DNA of 64,000 nt from Acidovorax sp. 69. Its GTDB lineage: Bacteria; Pseudomonadota; Gammaproteobacteria; Burkholderiales; Burkholderiaceae_C. Below, one piece after another: positions 19,952 through 30,227 of this stretch (position 1 is its first letter; each line of letters opens with the position of its first letter). Where the stretch lies: NCBI RefSeq assembly GCF_002797445.1, contig NZ_PGEP01000001.1, positions 3,968,501 to 4,032,500 on the forward strand, given 5' to 3'. A model generated the notes under the pieces. That model did no database searches, was not told the DNA's origin, and worked only from the letters and a program-made list of their open reading frames with translations. The translations under genes were made by a program, and so were the position numbers.

Positions 19952-20481
19952 TGCAATCCACATGCAACGCACAGGGTCTGGCTTTGCACAGGACACCGCC
20001 ACTCCGGCGATGGATATGGTGCATGGCACTGTGCATGCTTTGGATCGTGGGCTGTGCCCAACCGACATCAAAGACCGTTGCAGAGGAAGACATGTGGAGC
20101 GGCCGCCTCGCCTTGCAGATCGAAGGGCAAGCCTCGCAATCTTTTTCTGCGATGTTTGAACTGCATGGCAACGCCCAAAACGGCGTTTTGGTGCTTTTAA
20201 GCCCGCTGGGCAATCGCTTAGCGCAGCTCAACTGGAAAGACGGCCACGCTCAATTGCAAAGCGGACAGGAAACGCGTACCTCAGAATCCCTGGACGCGTT
20301 GCTACAGGACGTGACAGGCACGCGCATCCCGATTGCCGCCCTGTTCAGTTGGCTCCATGGCACTCAGACCACGGCAACGGGCTGGCAGGCAGATCTGTCA
20401 GGCATTGCAGAAGGTCGGCTCGTTGCTCGCCGAGACGATCCCGCGCCGCAAGCCACCCTGCGGATCGCACTGACCCGCTAA
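19951..20481 (+). CDS. lolB: Outer-membrane lipoprotein receptor LolB
   Basis: LolB accepts lipoproteins from LolA and inserts them in the outer membrane. The 176-residue precursor has a lipoprotein signal peptide with lipobox LWIVGC, acylated Cys35. The mature part has the family pattern: WSGRLALQIEG, a SFSAMFELHG strand, GVLVLLSPLGNRLAQLNW and GWQADLSGI. It is slightly short, and sequence conservation of LolB is always weak. The start overlaps the upstream TPR gene, and ispE follows after 51 bp, the conserved lolB-ispE-tRNA-prs arrangement that supports the call. Confidence 0.9.
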   Translation: MQSTCNAQGLALHRTPPLRRWIWCMALCMLWIVGCAQPTSKTVAEEDMWSGRLALQIEGQASQSFSAMFELHGNAQNGVLVLLSPLGNRLAQLNWKDGHAQLQSGQETRTSESLDALLQDVTGTRIPIAALFSWLHGTQTTATGWQADLSGIAEGRLVARRDDPAPQATLRIALTR

Positions 20482-20532
20482 CGCGCCGGCCATCGCACCA
20501 CTTTCACCGCGCTCTTTTTGTACGTTTCTGCA

Positions 20533-21390
20533 ATGCAAGCCCTGTATGACGTGCCGGCTCCGGCAAAGCTCAATCTCTTTCTGCACATCACCGGGCGACG
20601 CGCTGATGGCTACCATCTGCTGCAGTCTGTCTTCATGCTGTTGGACTGGTGTGACACCTTGCATTTCGAGCGTCGCACAGATGGCGTGATCTCACGAGAA
20701 GACCTGGGCTCAACGCTGCCCGATGTGGATCTCACCATCCAAGCGGCGCGCGCGCTGCAGACCGCTACAGGCTCCAAACAAGGCGCACACATTGGCATCC
20801 TCAAAAGCATTCCCGCCCAAGCAGGCATGGGGGGAGGCTCATCGGACGCCGCCACCACGCTCCTCGCACTCAATCGCCTATGGGCACTGAACCTCTCGCA
20901 ATCAGCGCTGGAAACCATCGGCTTGCAGCTCGGTGCCGATATTCCTTTTTTTTTACGCGGTCACAACGCTTTGGTGGAGGGAATTGGTGAGACAATCACG
21001 CCGCTTGAGAAAGCACAGCAACTACCGCAAGCGCGCTTTGCCATCGTGAAGCCAGCAGCAGGTTTGGAGACAAAAGTAATTTTTTCGTCGCCAAGTTTGA
21101 AACGCGATTCAGATAGTGCTACAATCTTAGGCTTTGCTGCAGCACACTTTGACTTCGGTCGAAACGACTTGCAGCCAGTTGCTCAGGCACTTTGCCCCGA
21201 GATTTCCGAAGCCATTGAATGGCTCAGGATTCGAGGAATGCAAGGCCGAATGACAGGCTCTGGAAGTACCGTGTTTGCACAAATGACACATGCGGTTGAT
21301 TTGAGTAACGCCCCCAAAGGCTGGCAAATCAAAGAATGTGAAAATCTGATGATTCACCCTCTGGCAGGTTGGGCATCAGGCAAAAATTAA
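20533..21390 (+). CDS. ispE: 4-diphosphocytidyl-2-C-methyl-D-erythritol kinase IspE
   Basis: A GHMP-family kinase of 285 residues in the non-mevalonate isoprenoid pathway. The N-terminal [21 protein letters not shown] includes the conserved Lys and the DGYH motif. The ATP-binding glycine-rich loop is [15 protein letters not shown], and the C-terminal [11 protein letters not shown] loop closes the active site. The start [14 protein letters not shown] was preferred over an upstream TTG. It is followed by tRNA-Gln after 30 bp. Confidence 0.96.
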   Translation: MQALYDVPAPAKLNLFLHITGRRADGYHLLQSVFMLLDWCDTLHFERRTDGVISREDLGSTLPDVDLTIQAARALQTATGSKQGAHIGILKSIPAQAGMGGGSSDAATTLLALNRLWALNLSQSALETIGLQLGADIPFFLRGHNALVEGIGETITPLEKAQQLPQARFAIVKPAAGLETKVIFSSPSLKRDSDSATILGFAAAHFDFGRNDLQPVAQALCPEISEAIEWLRIRGMQGRMTGSGSTVFAQMTHAVDLSNAPKGWQIKECENLMIHPLAGWASGKN

Positions 21391-21420
21391 GGTTGGCTGC
21401 TTTCAGCAGTTGACCTGTGT

Positions 21421-21497
21421 AGGGGAGTCGCCAAGTTGGTTAAGGCACTGGATTTTGATTCCAGCATGCGAAGGTTCGAGTCCTTCTTCCCCTGCCA
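21421..21497 (+). tRNA. tRNA-Gln (anticodon TTG)
   Basis: A full 77-nt cloverleaf. Acceptor AGGGGAG pairs with TTCCCCT (one G-T pair); anticodon stem CTGGA/TCCAG surrounds loop TTTTGAT, giving anticodon TTG; T-arm GAAGGTTCGAGTCCTTC; CCA is encoded. It lies between ispE and prs, a conserved position. Confidence 0.97.
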
Positions 21498-21544
21498 AAT
21501 TTCTTTTCGCGTACGGGCTTTTTTTTCAGACTGCTGGGACGCTC

Positions 21545-22519
21545 ATGCAAGCCAACCACCCCGACTTCATGGTTTTTACCGGCAATGCCAATCCTGGCAT
21601 GGCGGCTGAAATCGCCCAACACCTCGGCACCACCCTCGGTGCTGCTGACGTGGGTCGCTTCTCCGACGGTGAAGTCACCGTTGAAATCAAACAAAACGTG
21701 CGCGCACGGGATGTTTTCGTTGTGCAGTCCACCTGCGCTCCCACCAACGAAAACCTCATGGAACTGCTGATCATGGTCGATGCGCTCAAGCGCGCATCGG
21801 CAGAGCGCATCAGTGCCGTGATCCCCTACTTCGGCTATGCCCGCCAGGATCGCCGACCGCGCTCGACCCGCGTGCCGATCACAGCCAAGGTTGTGGCCAA
21901 CATGCTGCAGGCCGTGGGTGTTGCCCGCGTGCTGACCATGGACCTGCATGCCGACCAGATCCAGGGTTTCTTCGATATTCCGGTAGACAACATCTACGCG
22001 TCGCCCGTTTTGCTGGGCGATCTGCGCCAGAAGAACTACGAAGACCTGATTGTTGTCTCTCCCGATGTGGGTGGTGTGGTGCGGGCACGTGCGCTGGCCA
22101 AGCAACTTGGATGCGACCTCGCCATCATCGACAAACGCCGCCCCAAAGCCAACGTGTCGGAAGTGATGCACGTGATCGGTGAAATCGAAGGCCGCAACTG
22201 CGTAATCATGGACGACATGATTGACACGGCCGGCACTCTGGTGAAGGCGGCTGAAGTGCTCAAGGAGCGCGGAGCCAAAAAGGTGTACGCCTATTGCACC
22301 CACCCCATTTTTTCGGGCCCTGCCATTGAACGCATCGCCAAGGGTTCGGCCCTTGATGAAGTGGTAGTGACCAATACCATCCCCCTGAGCGACAACGCCA
22401 AGGGATGTTCCAAGATTCGCCAACTCTCCGTGGCACCGCTGATTGCAGAAACGATCCAGCGCATTGCCAAGGGTGAGTCGGTCATGAGTTTGTTCTCGGA
22501 CCAAGACAATCTGTTCTGA
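21545..22519 (+). CDS. prs: Ribose-phosphate pyrophosphokinase (PRPP synthetase)
   Basis: The 324-residue enzyme makes PRPP from ribose-5-phosphate and ATP for nucleotide, His and Trp synthesis. Motifs seen: [14 protein letters not shown] at the N-terminus, the flexible loop [18 protein letters not shown], the ribose-phosphate region [14 protein letters not shown] and the PRPP-binding loop [12 protein letters not shown]. The start [13 protein letters not shown] was chosen by homology. It follows tRNA-Gln by 47 bp and precedes rplY. Confidence 0.97.
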   Translation: MQANHPDFMVFTGNANPGMAAEIAQHLGTTLGAADVGRFSDGEVTVEIKQNVRARDVFVVQSTCAPTNENLMELLIMVDALKRASAERISAVIPYFGYARQDRRPRSTRVPITAKVVANMLQAVGVARVLTMDLHADQIQGFFDIPVDNIYASPVLLGDLRQKNYEDLIVVSPDVGGVVRARALAKQLGCDLAIIDKRRPKANVSEVMHVIGEIEGRNCVIMDDMIDTAGTLVKAAEVLKERGAKKVYAYCTHPIFSGPAIERIAKGSALDEVVVTNTIPLSDNAKGCSKIRQLSVAPLIAETIQRIAKGESVMSLFSDQDNLF

Positions 22520-22554
22520 CGCGCTTTTCTAAAAGCGCTGCAACCGGATTGCAC

Positions 22555-22578
22555 ACAAGCCTCCTTCGGGAGGCTTGT
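22555..22578 (+). terminator. Hairpin after prs
   Basis: A perfect stem with arms ACAAGCCTCC and GGAGGCTTGT around a stable TTCG tetraloop lies about 36 bp after the prs stop. It is followed by only a weak T-rich stretch, so it may act as an attenuator or RNA-stabilising hairpin rather than a full terminator. A second small palindrome (GCGCTTTT-CT-AAAAGCGC) precedes it at 22521-22538. Confidence 0.6.
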
Positions 22579-22679
22579 CTGTTCGAGAGCATTGTGTGGA
22601 CCCGTCGCCAAAGTGGTGACCCAGGTCTTTTTAAAACAGGGTATGACTGGTCGCGGTCGACCCTTTTCAGGAGCTAACT

Positions 22680-23312
22680 ATGAACTTCGTCGCTTTTGAG
22701 CGCGCCAAGCAAGGTACGGGTGCGAGCCGCCGTCTGCGCAATTCGGGCAAGACGCCTGGCATCGTCTACGGTGGCACCACCGAGACCCAACTGATTGAAG
22801 TGGACCACAACGCACTGTGGCACGCCCTCAAGAAGGAAGCCTTCCACTCCAGCGTGCTGGACATGGAAGTTGCCGGCACAACCGCCAAGGTGGTGCTGCG
22901 TGACGTGCAATACCACCCCTACAAGCAACTCGTGCTGCACATCGACTTTCAGCGCGTGGACGACAAGACCAAGCTGCACCTGAAGGTGCCACTGCACTAC
23001 AGCGGCGCTGAAGAATCGCCAGCCGTCAAGGTGGACAAGTGCATGGTCAACCCGATCGTGAACGAACTCGACGTGACCTGCATGCCTTCGGACCTGCCAG
23101 AGTTCATCACCGTGGACCTGTCGACGCTGGAAAAGGGCTCCTCCCTGCACCTGAAGTCTGTCAAGCTGCCCAAGGGCGTGACCGCCAAGATCCGTGGCGG
23201 CCAGAACAACAACCCCGTGCTGGTGTCCGTAGTGCCTCCCGTGGTCGTGGTCGACACCCCTGTCGAAGCCGCTCCTGCGGATGCCAAGGGCAAGGGCAAG
23301 GGCAAGAAGTAG
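22680..23312 (+). CDS. rplY: Large ribosomal subunit protein bL25 (CTC/TL5 form)
   Basis: A 210-residue long-form bL25 that binds 5S rRNA. The N-terminal 5S-binding domain reads [20 protein letters not shown] and [11 protein letters not shown]; the C-terminal TL5-type domain contains [20 protein letters not shown] and [14 protein letters not shown]. It ends in a low-complexity GKGKGKK tail. AGGAG is present just upstream of the ATG. The rplY-pth pairing downstream of prs is widely conserved. Confidence 0.96.
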   Translation: MNFVAFERAKQGTGASRRLRNSGKTPGIVYGGTTETQLIEVDHNALWHALKKEAFHSSVLDMEVAGTTAKVVLRDVQYHPYKQLVLHIDFQRVDDKTKLHLKVPLHYSGAEESPAVKVDKCMVNPIVNELDVTCMPSDLPEFITVDLSTLEKGSSLHLKSVKLPKGVTAKIRGGQNNNPVLVSVVPPVVVVDTPVEAAPADAKGKGKGKK

Positions 23313-23365
23313 TCTTTTTGATTGCTCGTCCTCCTAGTCAGCCCGTTCTGCGGCGCTGACCACCC

Positions 23366-23398
23366 AACGGCCCACCTTGCGTGGGCCGTTTTGTTTTT
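23366..23398 (+). terminator. Rho-independent terminator after rplY
   Basis: Perfect hairpin AACGGCCCAC-CTTGC-GTGGGCCGTT followed by TTGTTTTT. It separates rplY from pth, which starts 160 bp further on. Confidence 0.9.
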
Positions 23399-23558
23399 GC
23401 CGACGGGGACAAGACGGCAATACACAACAAAACTGCGTGGCGCATGGTGCGCGGCATGGGCGGTGTGCCCTGCTGCCCGGCACTACGCACTGCACTGGTC
23501 AAGGGCGTGTTCTCCCGCTGGCACAGCACCAACCTTTCTCCCACGGATAATCCTGCAG

Positions 23559-24167
23559 ATGATCAAGCTGTTTGTAGGCCTTGGAAACCCCGGGCCAGAC
23601 TACGAAGCCACCCGCCACAACGCCGGGTTCTGGTGGATTGACGCCCTGGCGCAAGAACTCAAAACCACACTGGTTCCCGAGCGCAGCTACCACGGGCTTG
23701 TCGCACGCACCGTGGTGCACGGCCAGAACGTGTGGTTGCTGCAACCGCAGACGTTCATGAACCTCTCGGGCAAGTCGGTCGCGTCGCTGGCGCGCTTTTT
23801 CAAAATCCTGCCTGAAGAGATTTTGGTGGTGCACGATGAACTCGACATCACCCCCGGCCAGGTCAAACTCAAACGCGGCGGCAGCCATGCAGGGCATAAC
23901 GGCCTGCGCGACATCCACGGCCAGTTGGGCTCGCCCGACTACTGGCGCCTGCGCATCGGCATCGGCCATCCGGGCATCAAGAGTGAAGTCGCCAACTGGG
24001 TGCTCAAGAAGCCGTCCCCCGACCAGCGCACGCTGATCGAAGACAGCATCGTCCATTCACTCAGGGCCTACCCGGCCATGCTGGCGGGCGAGATGGACAA
24101 GGCCACCTTGCTCATCCACACCACCAAACCGCCCCGCCCCAAGCCACCCCGCCCAGCGGAAGACTGA
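23559..24167 (+). CDS. pth: Peptidyl-tRNA hydrolase
   Basis: The 202-residue enzyme recycles tRNA from peptidyl-tRNA released by stalled ribosomes. Conserved residues are in place: Asn10 in [18 protein letters not shown], the catalytic His20, Asn in [12 protein letters not shown] and Asp in [11 protein letters not shown], plus the [11 protein letters not shown] loop. The frame stays open 79 codons upstream, but the homologous start is [12 protein letters not shown]. The Pro/Lys-rich C-terminal tail ([13 protein letters not shown]) is an extension beyond the fold. Confidence 0.96.
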   Translation: MIKLFVGLGNPGPDYEATRHNAGFWWIDALAQELKTTLVPERSYHGLVARTVVHGQNVWLLQPQTFMNLSGKSVASLARFFKILPEEILVVHDELDITPGQVKLKRGGSHAGHNGLRDIHGQLGSPDYWRLRIGIGHPGIKSEVANWVLKKPSPDQRTLIEDSIVHSLRAYPAMLAGEMDKATLLIHTTKPPRPKPPRPAED

Positions 24168-24183
24168 GCGCAGTAATACTATT

Positions 24184-24230
24184 ATTTTGATAGCTATCGG
24201 CGCTTGATAGATAAGCGCATGGGCCTAAAA
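24184..24230. repeat. Intergenic AGCGCTT palindrome, copy 2
   Basis: In the pth-ferredoxin gap, ATAGCTAT is followed by the palindrome GCGCTT-N7-AAGCGC (24200-24218) and then GGGCC. This matches copies near 30.2, 33.8, 37.9, 41.6 and 55.9 kb. It sits between two convergent genes. Confidence 0.75.
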
Positions 24231-24240
24231 CTACCCAAAT

Positions 24241-24639
<399 letters not shown>

Positions 24640-24706
24640 TTATGCTGTGTATACACATTAATTTTGACGCTTCTGCGCACCACCCTTTTTCCTACGCCAG
24701 CCATCC

Positions 24707-25669
24707 ATGGGCCTGTTCTTTCTCAAACGGTTTATCACCCTCCTGGCTACGTTGATTGGCGCCTCGGTGGTTGTCTTCATGGTGCTGGAGATCCTGCCCG
24801 GCAATGCAGCGCAGATTCTGATGGGCCCCGACGCCGCACCGGATGCCGTGGCCGCCCTGGCCACCAAACTGGGGCTCGACCAACCTGCCAGTCTGCGTTA
24901 CTGGCAATGGGTCAGTGGGCTGGTTGTGGGCAACATGGGCGACAGCTATGCCTACAGCTCGCCCGTGCTCGACCTGGTGCTGGAGCGTCTGGCCCTCACG
25001 GTGCCCCTGGCCCTCATGGCCATGGTCATCACCACCGTACTGGCGCTAGCGGCCGGTGTGTATGCAGCGTCGCGGCACAACAAGATCGGTGACGTGGGCG
25101 TGATGGGCCTGGCGCAGATCGGTATTGCCATCCCCAACTTCTGGTTCGCCATCCTGCTGATCCTGCTGTTCTCGGTCAAGCTGCAATGGTTCTCCGCAGG
25201 TGGCTTTCCTGGCTGGACGGAAGATGCTGGCGGCAGTCCGCTCGAAGCCATCAAGGCCCTGCTGTTGCCCGCCATTGCACTGGCCGTGGTGCAGGCGGCC
25301 ATCCTGGCGCGCATCACGCGCTCCGCCGTGCTGGAGGTACTGCGCGAAGACTTCGTGCGCACCGCCCGCGCCAAGGGGCTATCGCAGCGCGCCGCGCTCT
25401 GGGGCCATGTACTGCGCAACGCGATGATTCCGGTGATCACCGTCATGGGGCTGCAGTTCGCCAACCTGCTGGCAGGCACCATCGTGGTGGAAAACGTGTT
25501 CTACCTGCCAGGCCTCGGGCGCCTGATCTTCCAGTCCATCTCCAACCGCGATCTGATCGTGGTGCGCAACTGCGTGATGCTGCTCGCCGCCATGGTGGTC
25601 ATCGTCAACTTTGTGGTGGACATCCTTTACGCGGTGATCGACCCCCGCGTCAAAGCCAGCGACATCTGA
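24707..25669 (+). CDS. Peptide/nickel-type ABC transporter permease (DppB-like)
   Basis: A 320-residue inner-membrane permease with six hydrophobic segments, starting with FLKRFITLLATLIGASVVVF. It has the family LGLDQPASLRYWQWV periplasmic loop, and the EAA-type cytoplasmic loop REDFVRTARAKGLSQRAALWGHVLRNA that contacts the ATPases. It opens a five-gene importer operon (permease, permease, ATPase, ATPase, binding protein), with 13 bp to the next gene. A 208-bp gap separates it from the divergent ferredoxin gene. Substrate is inferred to be a peptide or small amide-containing compound. Confidence 0.93.
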   Translation: MGLFFLKRFITLLATLIGASVVVFMVLEILPGNAAQILMGPDAAPDAVAALATKLGLDQPASLRYWQWVSGLVVGNMGDSYAYSSPVLDLVLERLALTVPLALMAMVITTVLALAAGVYAASRHNKIGDVGVMGLAQIGIAIPNFWFAILLILLFSVKLQWFSAGGFPGWTEDAGGSPLEAIKALLLPAIALAVVQAAILARITRSAVLEVLREDFVRTARAKGLSQRAALWGHVLRNAMIPVITVMGLQFANLLAGTIVVENVFYLPGLGRLIFQSISNRDLIVVRNCVMLLAAMVVIVNFVVDILYAVIDPRVKASDI

Positions 25670-25682
25670 TTTCCTCTTGCCC

Positions 25683-26573
25683 ATGAGCGCCGCACCTCCT
25701 TCAGCCCTTCCCCTTGCCACGCCCGCTGGCACCCAGCCCCCCAGCTGGGTGTACCGCGCGCTGCGCCATCGCAGCTTTGTCATTGGCGCCGTCCTGTCGC
25801 TGCTGCTGATCCTGGCGGCGGCCCTCTCGCTCGTCTGGACGCCCTGGTCCCCCTACGAGATGGACCTGGCCACCAAGCTCCAGCCCCCCACAGGCCAACA
25901 CTGGTTGGGCACCGATGCCTACGGGCGCGATGTCGCGTCGCTGCTGCTGGTGGGTGCACGCAACTCCATTCTGGTAGGGGTGATCGCCGTGGGCATTGGC
26001 CTGACCCTGGGCACGGCACTGGGCTTGCTGGCTGCGGCCAAGCGCGGCTGGGTCGAAGAACTCATCATGCGGCTGGCCGACTTTACGTTCGCTTTTCCCG
26101 CGATTCTCTCGGCCATCATGCTGACGGCAGTGTTTGGTGCGGGCATTGTCAACTCCATCATTGCCATCGGCATCTTCAACATCCCGACCTTTGCCCGCGT
26201 CACCCGCGCCTCGGCCAATGCCGTGTGGTCACGCGAATACATCCTGGCCTCGCGCGCCTGCGGCAAGGGCAGCTGGCGCATCACGCTGGAGCATGTGCTG
26301 CCCAATATTTTGTCGGTACTCATCGTGCAGGCCACGATTCAGTTCGCCATTGCCATCCTGGCCGAGGCCGCGCTGTCGTACCTGGGCCTGGGCACCCAGC
26401 CGCCCCAGCCGTCGTGGGGCCGCATGCTCAGCGAGGCGCAGACCCTGATGTTCCAGGCCCCCCTGCTGGCCGTGTGGCCGGGCGTCGCGATTGCACTGGC
26501 CGTACTGGGCCTGAACCTGCTGGGCGACGGATTGCGAGACCTGCTGGATCCCCGCCTTTCTCGCAAGCGCTGA
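25683..26573 (+). CDS. Peptide/nickel-type ABC transporter permease (DppC-like)
   Basis: The 296-residue second permease of the importer. It has the N-terminal OppC-type TM (SFVIGAVLSLLLILAAALSLV), the conserved HWLGTDAYGRDVASLLLVGARNS segment, and the EAA loop SREYILASRACGKGSWRITLEHVLPN. ATG at 25683 was chosen over an upstream TTG. It is paired with the preceding DppB-like permease and followed by two ATPases. Confidence 0.93.
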   Translation: MSAAPPSALPLATPAGTQPPSWVYRALRHRSFVIGAVLSLLLILAAALSLVWTPWSPYEMDLATKLQPPTGQHWLGTDAYGRDVASLLLVGARNSILVGVIAVGIGLTLGTALGLLAAAKRGWVEELIMRLADFTFAFPAILSAIMLTAVFGAGIVNSIIAIGIFNIPTFARVTRASANAVWSREYILASRACGKGSWRITLEHVLPNILSVLIVQATIQFAIAILAEAALSYLGLGTQPPQPSWGRMLSEAQTLMFQAPLLAVWPGVAIALAVLGLNLLGDGLRDLLDPRLSRKR

Positions 26574-26606
26574 ACACGGCACGAAAAGACCACCAGAACC
26601 CCAACG

Positions 26607-27644
26607 ATGTCTCTGTTAGAAGTCTCCAACCTCCGCATCCGCCTGCAAACCCACCGGGGCCCGGCCGATGCCGTGCGCGGCGTGAGCTTTGCGCTGGCAC
26701 GCGGCGAAACCCTGGGCCTGATCGGCGAGTCGGGCTGCGGCAAATCGATCACCGCCATGTCGCTCATGGGATTGTTGCCCGACAGTGCGCAAGTCACCGG
26801 CAGCATCCGCTTTGATGGGCAAGAACTGGTGGGCCGCACCGATGCACAGATGTGCAAGATGCGCGGCAACCGCATTGGCATGGTGTTCCAGGAGCCCATG
26901 ACGGCCCTGAACCCCGTGCACACCATTGGCCGCCAGGTGGCCGAGCCACTGCGCCTGCACCGGGGCATGAACGCTACGGCAGCCCGCACAGAGGCCATCG
27001 CTCTGCTCGACCGCGTGGGCATCCCCAACGCCGCGCAGCGTTTTGATGCCTACCCGCACCAGTTCTCGGGCGGGCAACGCCAGCGCATCACCATTGCCAT
27101 GGCCCTGGCCTGCGGGCCTGACCTGCTGATTGCCGACGAGCCCACCACCGCGCTGGACGTGACCATCCAGCAGCAGATCCTGGACCTCATCAGCGACCTG
27201 GTGGCTGAGCGCAACATGGCGCTGATCCTGATCTCGCACGACCTGGGCGTGATCTCGCAGAACGTGGACCGCATGATGGTGATGTACGGCGGCAGCGTGG
27301 TCGAAAGCGGCTCCACCGCCTCGGTGTTCTCGGCCATGGCCCACCCCTACACCCGCGGGTTGTTCGCGGCACGGCCCCATCTGGGGGCCGTGCACGCACC
27401 CGGCCAGCGTCCGCGCCTGTCCACCATCCCCGGCACCGTGCCAGAACTGGTGGACCTGCCTGCGGGCTGCCCGTTTGCCGGACGCTGCAGCTACACCGTG
27501 GATGCCTGCCACCACGAACAACCGCCGACCACCCTGGTGGCCACCGACGAAGATGGTGACCACGAAGTGCGCTGCCTGCGCCGCGAGGCCATCGACGAAG
27601 CCCAGAGTGCGCAGGCCGTGAAGATTGTCGAGGTGGCGGCATGA
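26607..27644 (+). CDS. Oligopeptide-type ABC transporter ATPase (DppD-like)
   Basis: A 345-residue ATPase: Walker [10 protein letters not shown]-loop [12 protein letters not shown], signature FSGGQRQRI, Walker [13 protein letters not shown] and H-loop LISHDLG. The C-terminal OppD/DppD extension contains [15 protein letters not shown] with cysteines that bind an Fe-S cluster in related proteins. The stop overlaps the next ATPase start (ATGA), which predicts stoichiometric coupled translation. Confidence 0.94.
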   Translation: MSLLEVSNLRIRLQTHRGPADAVRGVSFALARGETLGLIGESGCGKSITAMSLMGLLPDSAQVTGSIRFDGQELVGRTDAQMCKMRGNRIGMVFQEPMTALNPVHTIGRQVAEPLRLHRGMNATAARTEAIALLDRVGIPNAAQRFDAYPHQFSGGQRQRITIAMALACGPDLLIADEPTTALDVTIQQQILDLISDLVAERNMALILISHDLGVISQNVDRMMVMYGGSVVESGSTASVFSAMAHPYTRGLFAARPHLGAVHAPGQRPRLSTIPGTVPELVDLPAGCPFAGRCSYTVDACHHEQPPTTLVATDEDGDHEVRCLRREAIDEAQSAQAVKIVEVAA

Positions 27645-28510
27645 CCGACGCACTCACCGCTGCAACACCCTCCCCCCTGCTCCAGGTGAAAGACCTGGTG
27701 CGCGAATACACGCTGCCGCGTGAACACCTCTTCCGTCCACCCGGCAAGGTGCATGCGCTCAACGGGGTGAGCTTTACCATCGACTCGGGCCGCAGCCTGG
27801 GCATCGTCGGCGAATCGGGGTCCGGCAAATCGACGCTGGCGCGCACGGTGATGGCGCTGGACGCGCCGACGGCGGGCACGGTGCACCTGCTCGGGCGCGA
27901 CCTGCACCAGCTGGCACCGGCCGAACTGCGCCAAGCGCGGCGCGATTTTCAGATGGTGTTTCAGGACCCTTATGGCTCGCTCGATCCGCGCCAGACCGTG
28001 GAGCGCATCGTGACCGAGCCGCTGCAGGCCCAGGGCGAAACCAGCCGCTCCGCCCAGCGAGAGCAGGCCGGCCAGGTGCTCGCACAGGTAGGCCTGCGCA
28101 CCAACGATCTGGACAAGTACCCGCACGAGTTCTCTGGGGGCCAACGCCAGCGCATTGCCATTGCCCGCGCGCTCATCACGCGCCCGCGCCTCATCGTGGC
28201 CGACGAGCCGGTGAGCGCACTGGACGTCTCGGTGCAGGCCCAGGTGCTGAACCTGATGCAAGACCTGCAGCAACAGTTCGGCATCACCTACATGCTGATC
28301 AGCCACGACCTGGCGGTGGTCAACCACCTGTGCGATGAAGTGGTGGTGCTGTACCAGGGCTGCATTGTCGAGCGCGGCTCGCCCGCCGAGCTGTTTCGCA
28401 ATGCGCAACACCCCTACACGCAGTCATTGGTGGGCGCCGTGCCCCAGGTGCAACCAGGCCGTGCACGGGCGCGCAGGGCCGCCGCTGCTGCAGCGGCAAA
28501 AATCGCATAA
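27641..28510 (+). CDS. Oligopeptide-type ABC transporter ATPase (DppF-like)
   Basis: The 289-residue partner ATPase: Walker A GESGSGKS, MVFQDPYGSLDPRQTV, signature FSGGQRQRI, Walker B LIVADEPVSALD, H-loop LISHDLA. It lacks most of the Cys-containing C-terminal extension of its partner and ends in an Ala/Arg-rich tail. It overlaps the upstream ATPase gene by 4 nt and precedes the binding-protein gene by 108 bp. Confidence 0.94.
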   Translation: MTDALTAATPSPLLQVKDLVREYTLPREHLFRPPGKVHALNGVSFTIDSGRSLGIVGESGSGKSTLARTVMALDAPTAGTVHLLGRDLHQLAPAELRQARRDFQMVFQDPYGSLDPRQTVERIVTEPLQAQGETSRSAQREQAGQVLAQVGLRTNDLDKYPHEFSGGQRQRIAIARALITRPRLIVADEPVSALDVSVQAQVLNLMQDLQQQFGITYMLISHDLAVVNHLCDEVVVLYQGCIVERGSPAELFRNAQHPYTQSLVGAVPQVQPGRARARRAAAAAAAKIA

Positions 28511-28618
28511 CCAAATGCGCACGTGATGGTGTAAAAAGCTTTTTGTGTGCCTCGGTAACAAATTGCACCGGGGCCTTCCTTTGGTTTTTGTCTGGTTTTT
28601 TGTCTGGAGAGTCCGAAC

Positions 28619-30109
28619 ATGCTGAACCGCCGTACCGTCCTTGCCACTGGCGCCATCGCCGCCGTGCCCTTGTCCACATCGCTCAGTGCCCTCGCGCAGG
28701 GCCGCAAAGATGCGGTGACGCTGGCCATGACACTGGAGCCACCAGGCCTGGACCCTACCGCCGGCGCAGCCTCTGCCATTGCCGAGATCGTGCAATACAA
28801 CATCTTCGAGACCCTCACCAAGATCAATGCCGACGGCAGCGTGTCGCCCCTGCTGGCTGAAAGCTGGGAAGTCTCGCCCGATCTCAAGACCTACACCTTC
28901 AAGCTGCGCCGTGGCGTGAAGTTCCAGAACGGTGAACCCTTCACCGCCGCCAGCGTCAAGTTCTCGTACGACCGCGCGGGCGGCGAGAAGAGCACCAACA
29001 AGGACAAGCGCACATTCGCTGGCATCACCACGCAGGTGGTGGACGACTACACCGTGGTGCTGCTCAACAAGGACATCGACCCCGACCTGCTGTTCGTGCT
29101 GGGCCAGGCCACCTCGATCATCGTGGAGCCCAAGAGCGCCGACACCAACGCCAACAAGCCCGTGGGCACCGGCCCTTACCAGCTGCAGGCCTGGAACAAA
29201 GGCTCGTCGGTCGTGTTGACCGCGTGGGACGGCTTCCGCGATGCCAAGGCCATCAAGATCAAACGCGCCACCTTCCGCTTCATCTCCGACCCGGCCGCGC
29301 AAGTGGCGGCCCTGTTGGCTGGCGACGTGGACGCCTTCCCCCGCGTCACACCGCGCAGCGTGGCGCAGTTCAAGGCCAACCCCAAGTTCCAGGTGGTGGT
29401 CAGCGGTTCGCGCGCCAAGACCATCCTCGCCATCAACAACGGCAAGAAGCCGCTCGATGACGTGCGCGTGCGCCGCGCCATCGCAGCTGCCGTGGACCGC
29501 AAGGCCGTGATCGAAGGTGCGGGCGACGGCTACGGCGCGCCCATCGGCAGCCACTATGTGCCCGGCGCCTTTGGCTACGTGGACACCACGGGTGTGAACC
29601 CCTACGACCCCGAGAAGGCCAAGAAGCTGCTGGCCGAGGCCGGCATCAAGACGCCGCTGGAGCTGACCATGACATTGCCGCCCACGCCCTACGCGCGCCA
29701 GGGTGGTGAGGTGATTGCAGCACAGCTGGCCAAGGTCGGCATCGTCGCCAAGATCCAGAACGTGGAATGGGCGCAGTGGCTCAGCGGCACCTATGGCAGC
29801 AAGAACTACGACCTGACCATCATCAGCCACGTCGAGCCCTTCGACCTGGGCAACTTTGCCAAGCCGGAGTACTACTGGGCTTACAACTCGCCCAAGTTCA
29901 ACGACCTGTTCAACCAGATCAAGAACGCCGCCCGCCCCGCCGACCGCTCCCGCCTGCTGGGCGAAGCGCAGCGTCTGCTGGCAGACGATGCGGTGCACGC
30001 CTTCCTGTATTCCAACCAATGGATCACGGTGGCCAACAAGAACCTCAAGGGCCTGTGGAAAGACATGCCCGTGTTCGTGAACGACATCTCGTCGCTGTCC
30101 TGGTCCTGA
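28619..30109 (+). CDS. ABC transporter substrate-binding protein, SBP family 5
   Basis: A 496-residue periplasmic binding protein of the DppA/OppA/NikA superfamily. The N-terminus MLNRRTVLATGAIAAVPLST has a twin-arginine-like start and a hydrophobic core ending at ALAQG. Family motifs include GLDPTAGAASAIAEIVQYNI, LAESWEVSPDLKTYTFKLRR, FTAASVKFSYDRA and RRAIAAAVDRKAVI. It is the fifth gene of the importer. GGAGAG lies 11 nt before the ATG. Substrate is unknown; the amidase that follows suggests an amide- or peptide-bearing compound. Confidence 0.93.
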   Translation: MLNRRTVLATGAIAAVPLSTSLSALAQGRKDAVTLAMTLEPPGLDPTAGAASAIAEIVQYNIFETLTKINADGSVSPLLAESWEVSPDLKTYTFKLRRGVKFQNGEPFTAASVKFSYDRAGGEKSTNKDKRTFAGITTQVVDDYTVVLLNKDIDPDLLFVLGQATSIIVEPKSADTNANKPVGTGPYQLQAWNKGSSVVLTAWDGFRDAKAIKIKRATFRFISDPAAQVAALLAGDVDAFPRVTPRSVAQFKANPKFQVVVSGSRAKTILAINNGKKPLDDVRVRRAIAAAVDRKAVIEGAGDGYGAPIGSHYVPGAFGYVDTTGVNPYDPEKAKKLLAEAGIKTPLELTMTLPPTPYARQGGEVIAAQLAKVGIVAKIQNVEWAQWLSGTYGSKNYDLTIISHVEPFDLGNFAKPEYYWAYNSPKFNDLFNQIKNAARPADRSRLLGEAQRLLADDAVHAFLYSNQWITVANKNLKGLWKDMPVFVNDISSLSWS

Positions 30110-30152
30110 CCGCTACGCGCCGCTCCCGTTGATGCGGGGGCGGTTTGCTCAT

Positions 30153-30201
30153 CATTTAATAGCTGCCAGCGCTTTACCCATAAGCGCTAGCGGGCTTTTT
30201 T
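30153..30201. repeat. Intergenic AGCGCTT palindrome, copy 3 (terminator-like)
   Basis: AATAGCTGCC is followed by the palindrome AGCGCTT-TACCCAT-AAGCGCT (30168-30188), then AGCGGGC and TTTTTT. Located between the binding-protein gene and the amidase, it would act as a plus-strand terminator if the T run is used. Confidence 0.8.
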
Positions 30202-30227
30202 ACGTATAAATCTCTCTGCGCCCCGCC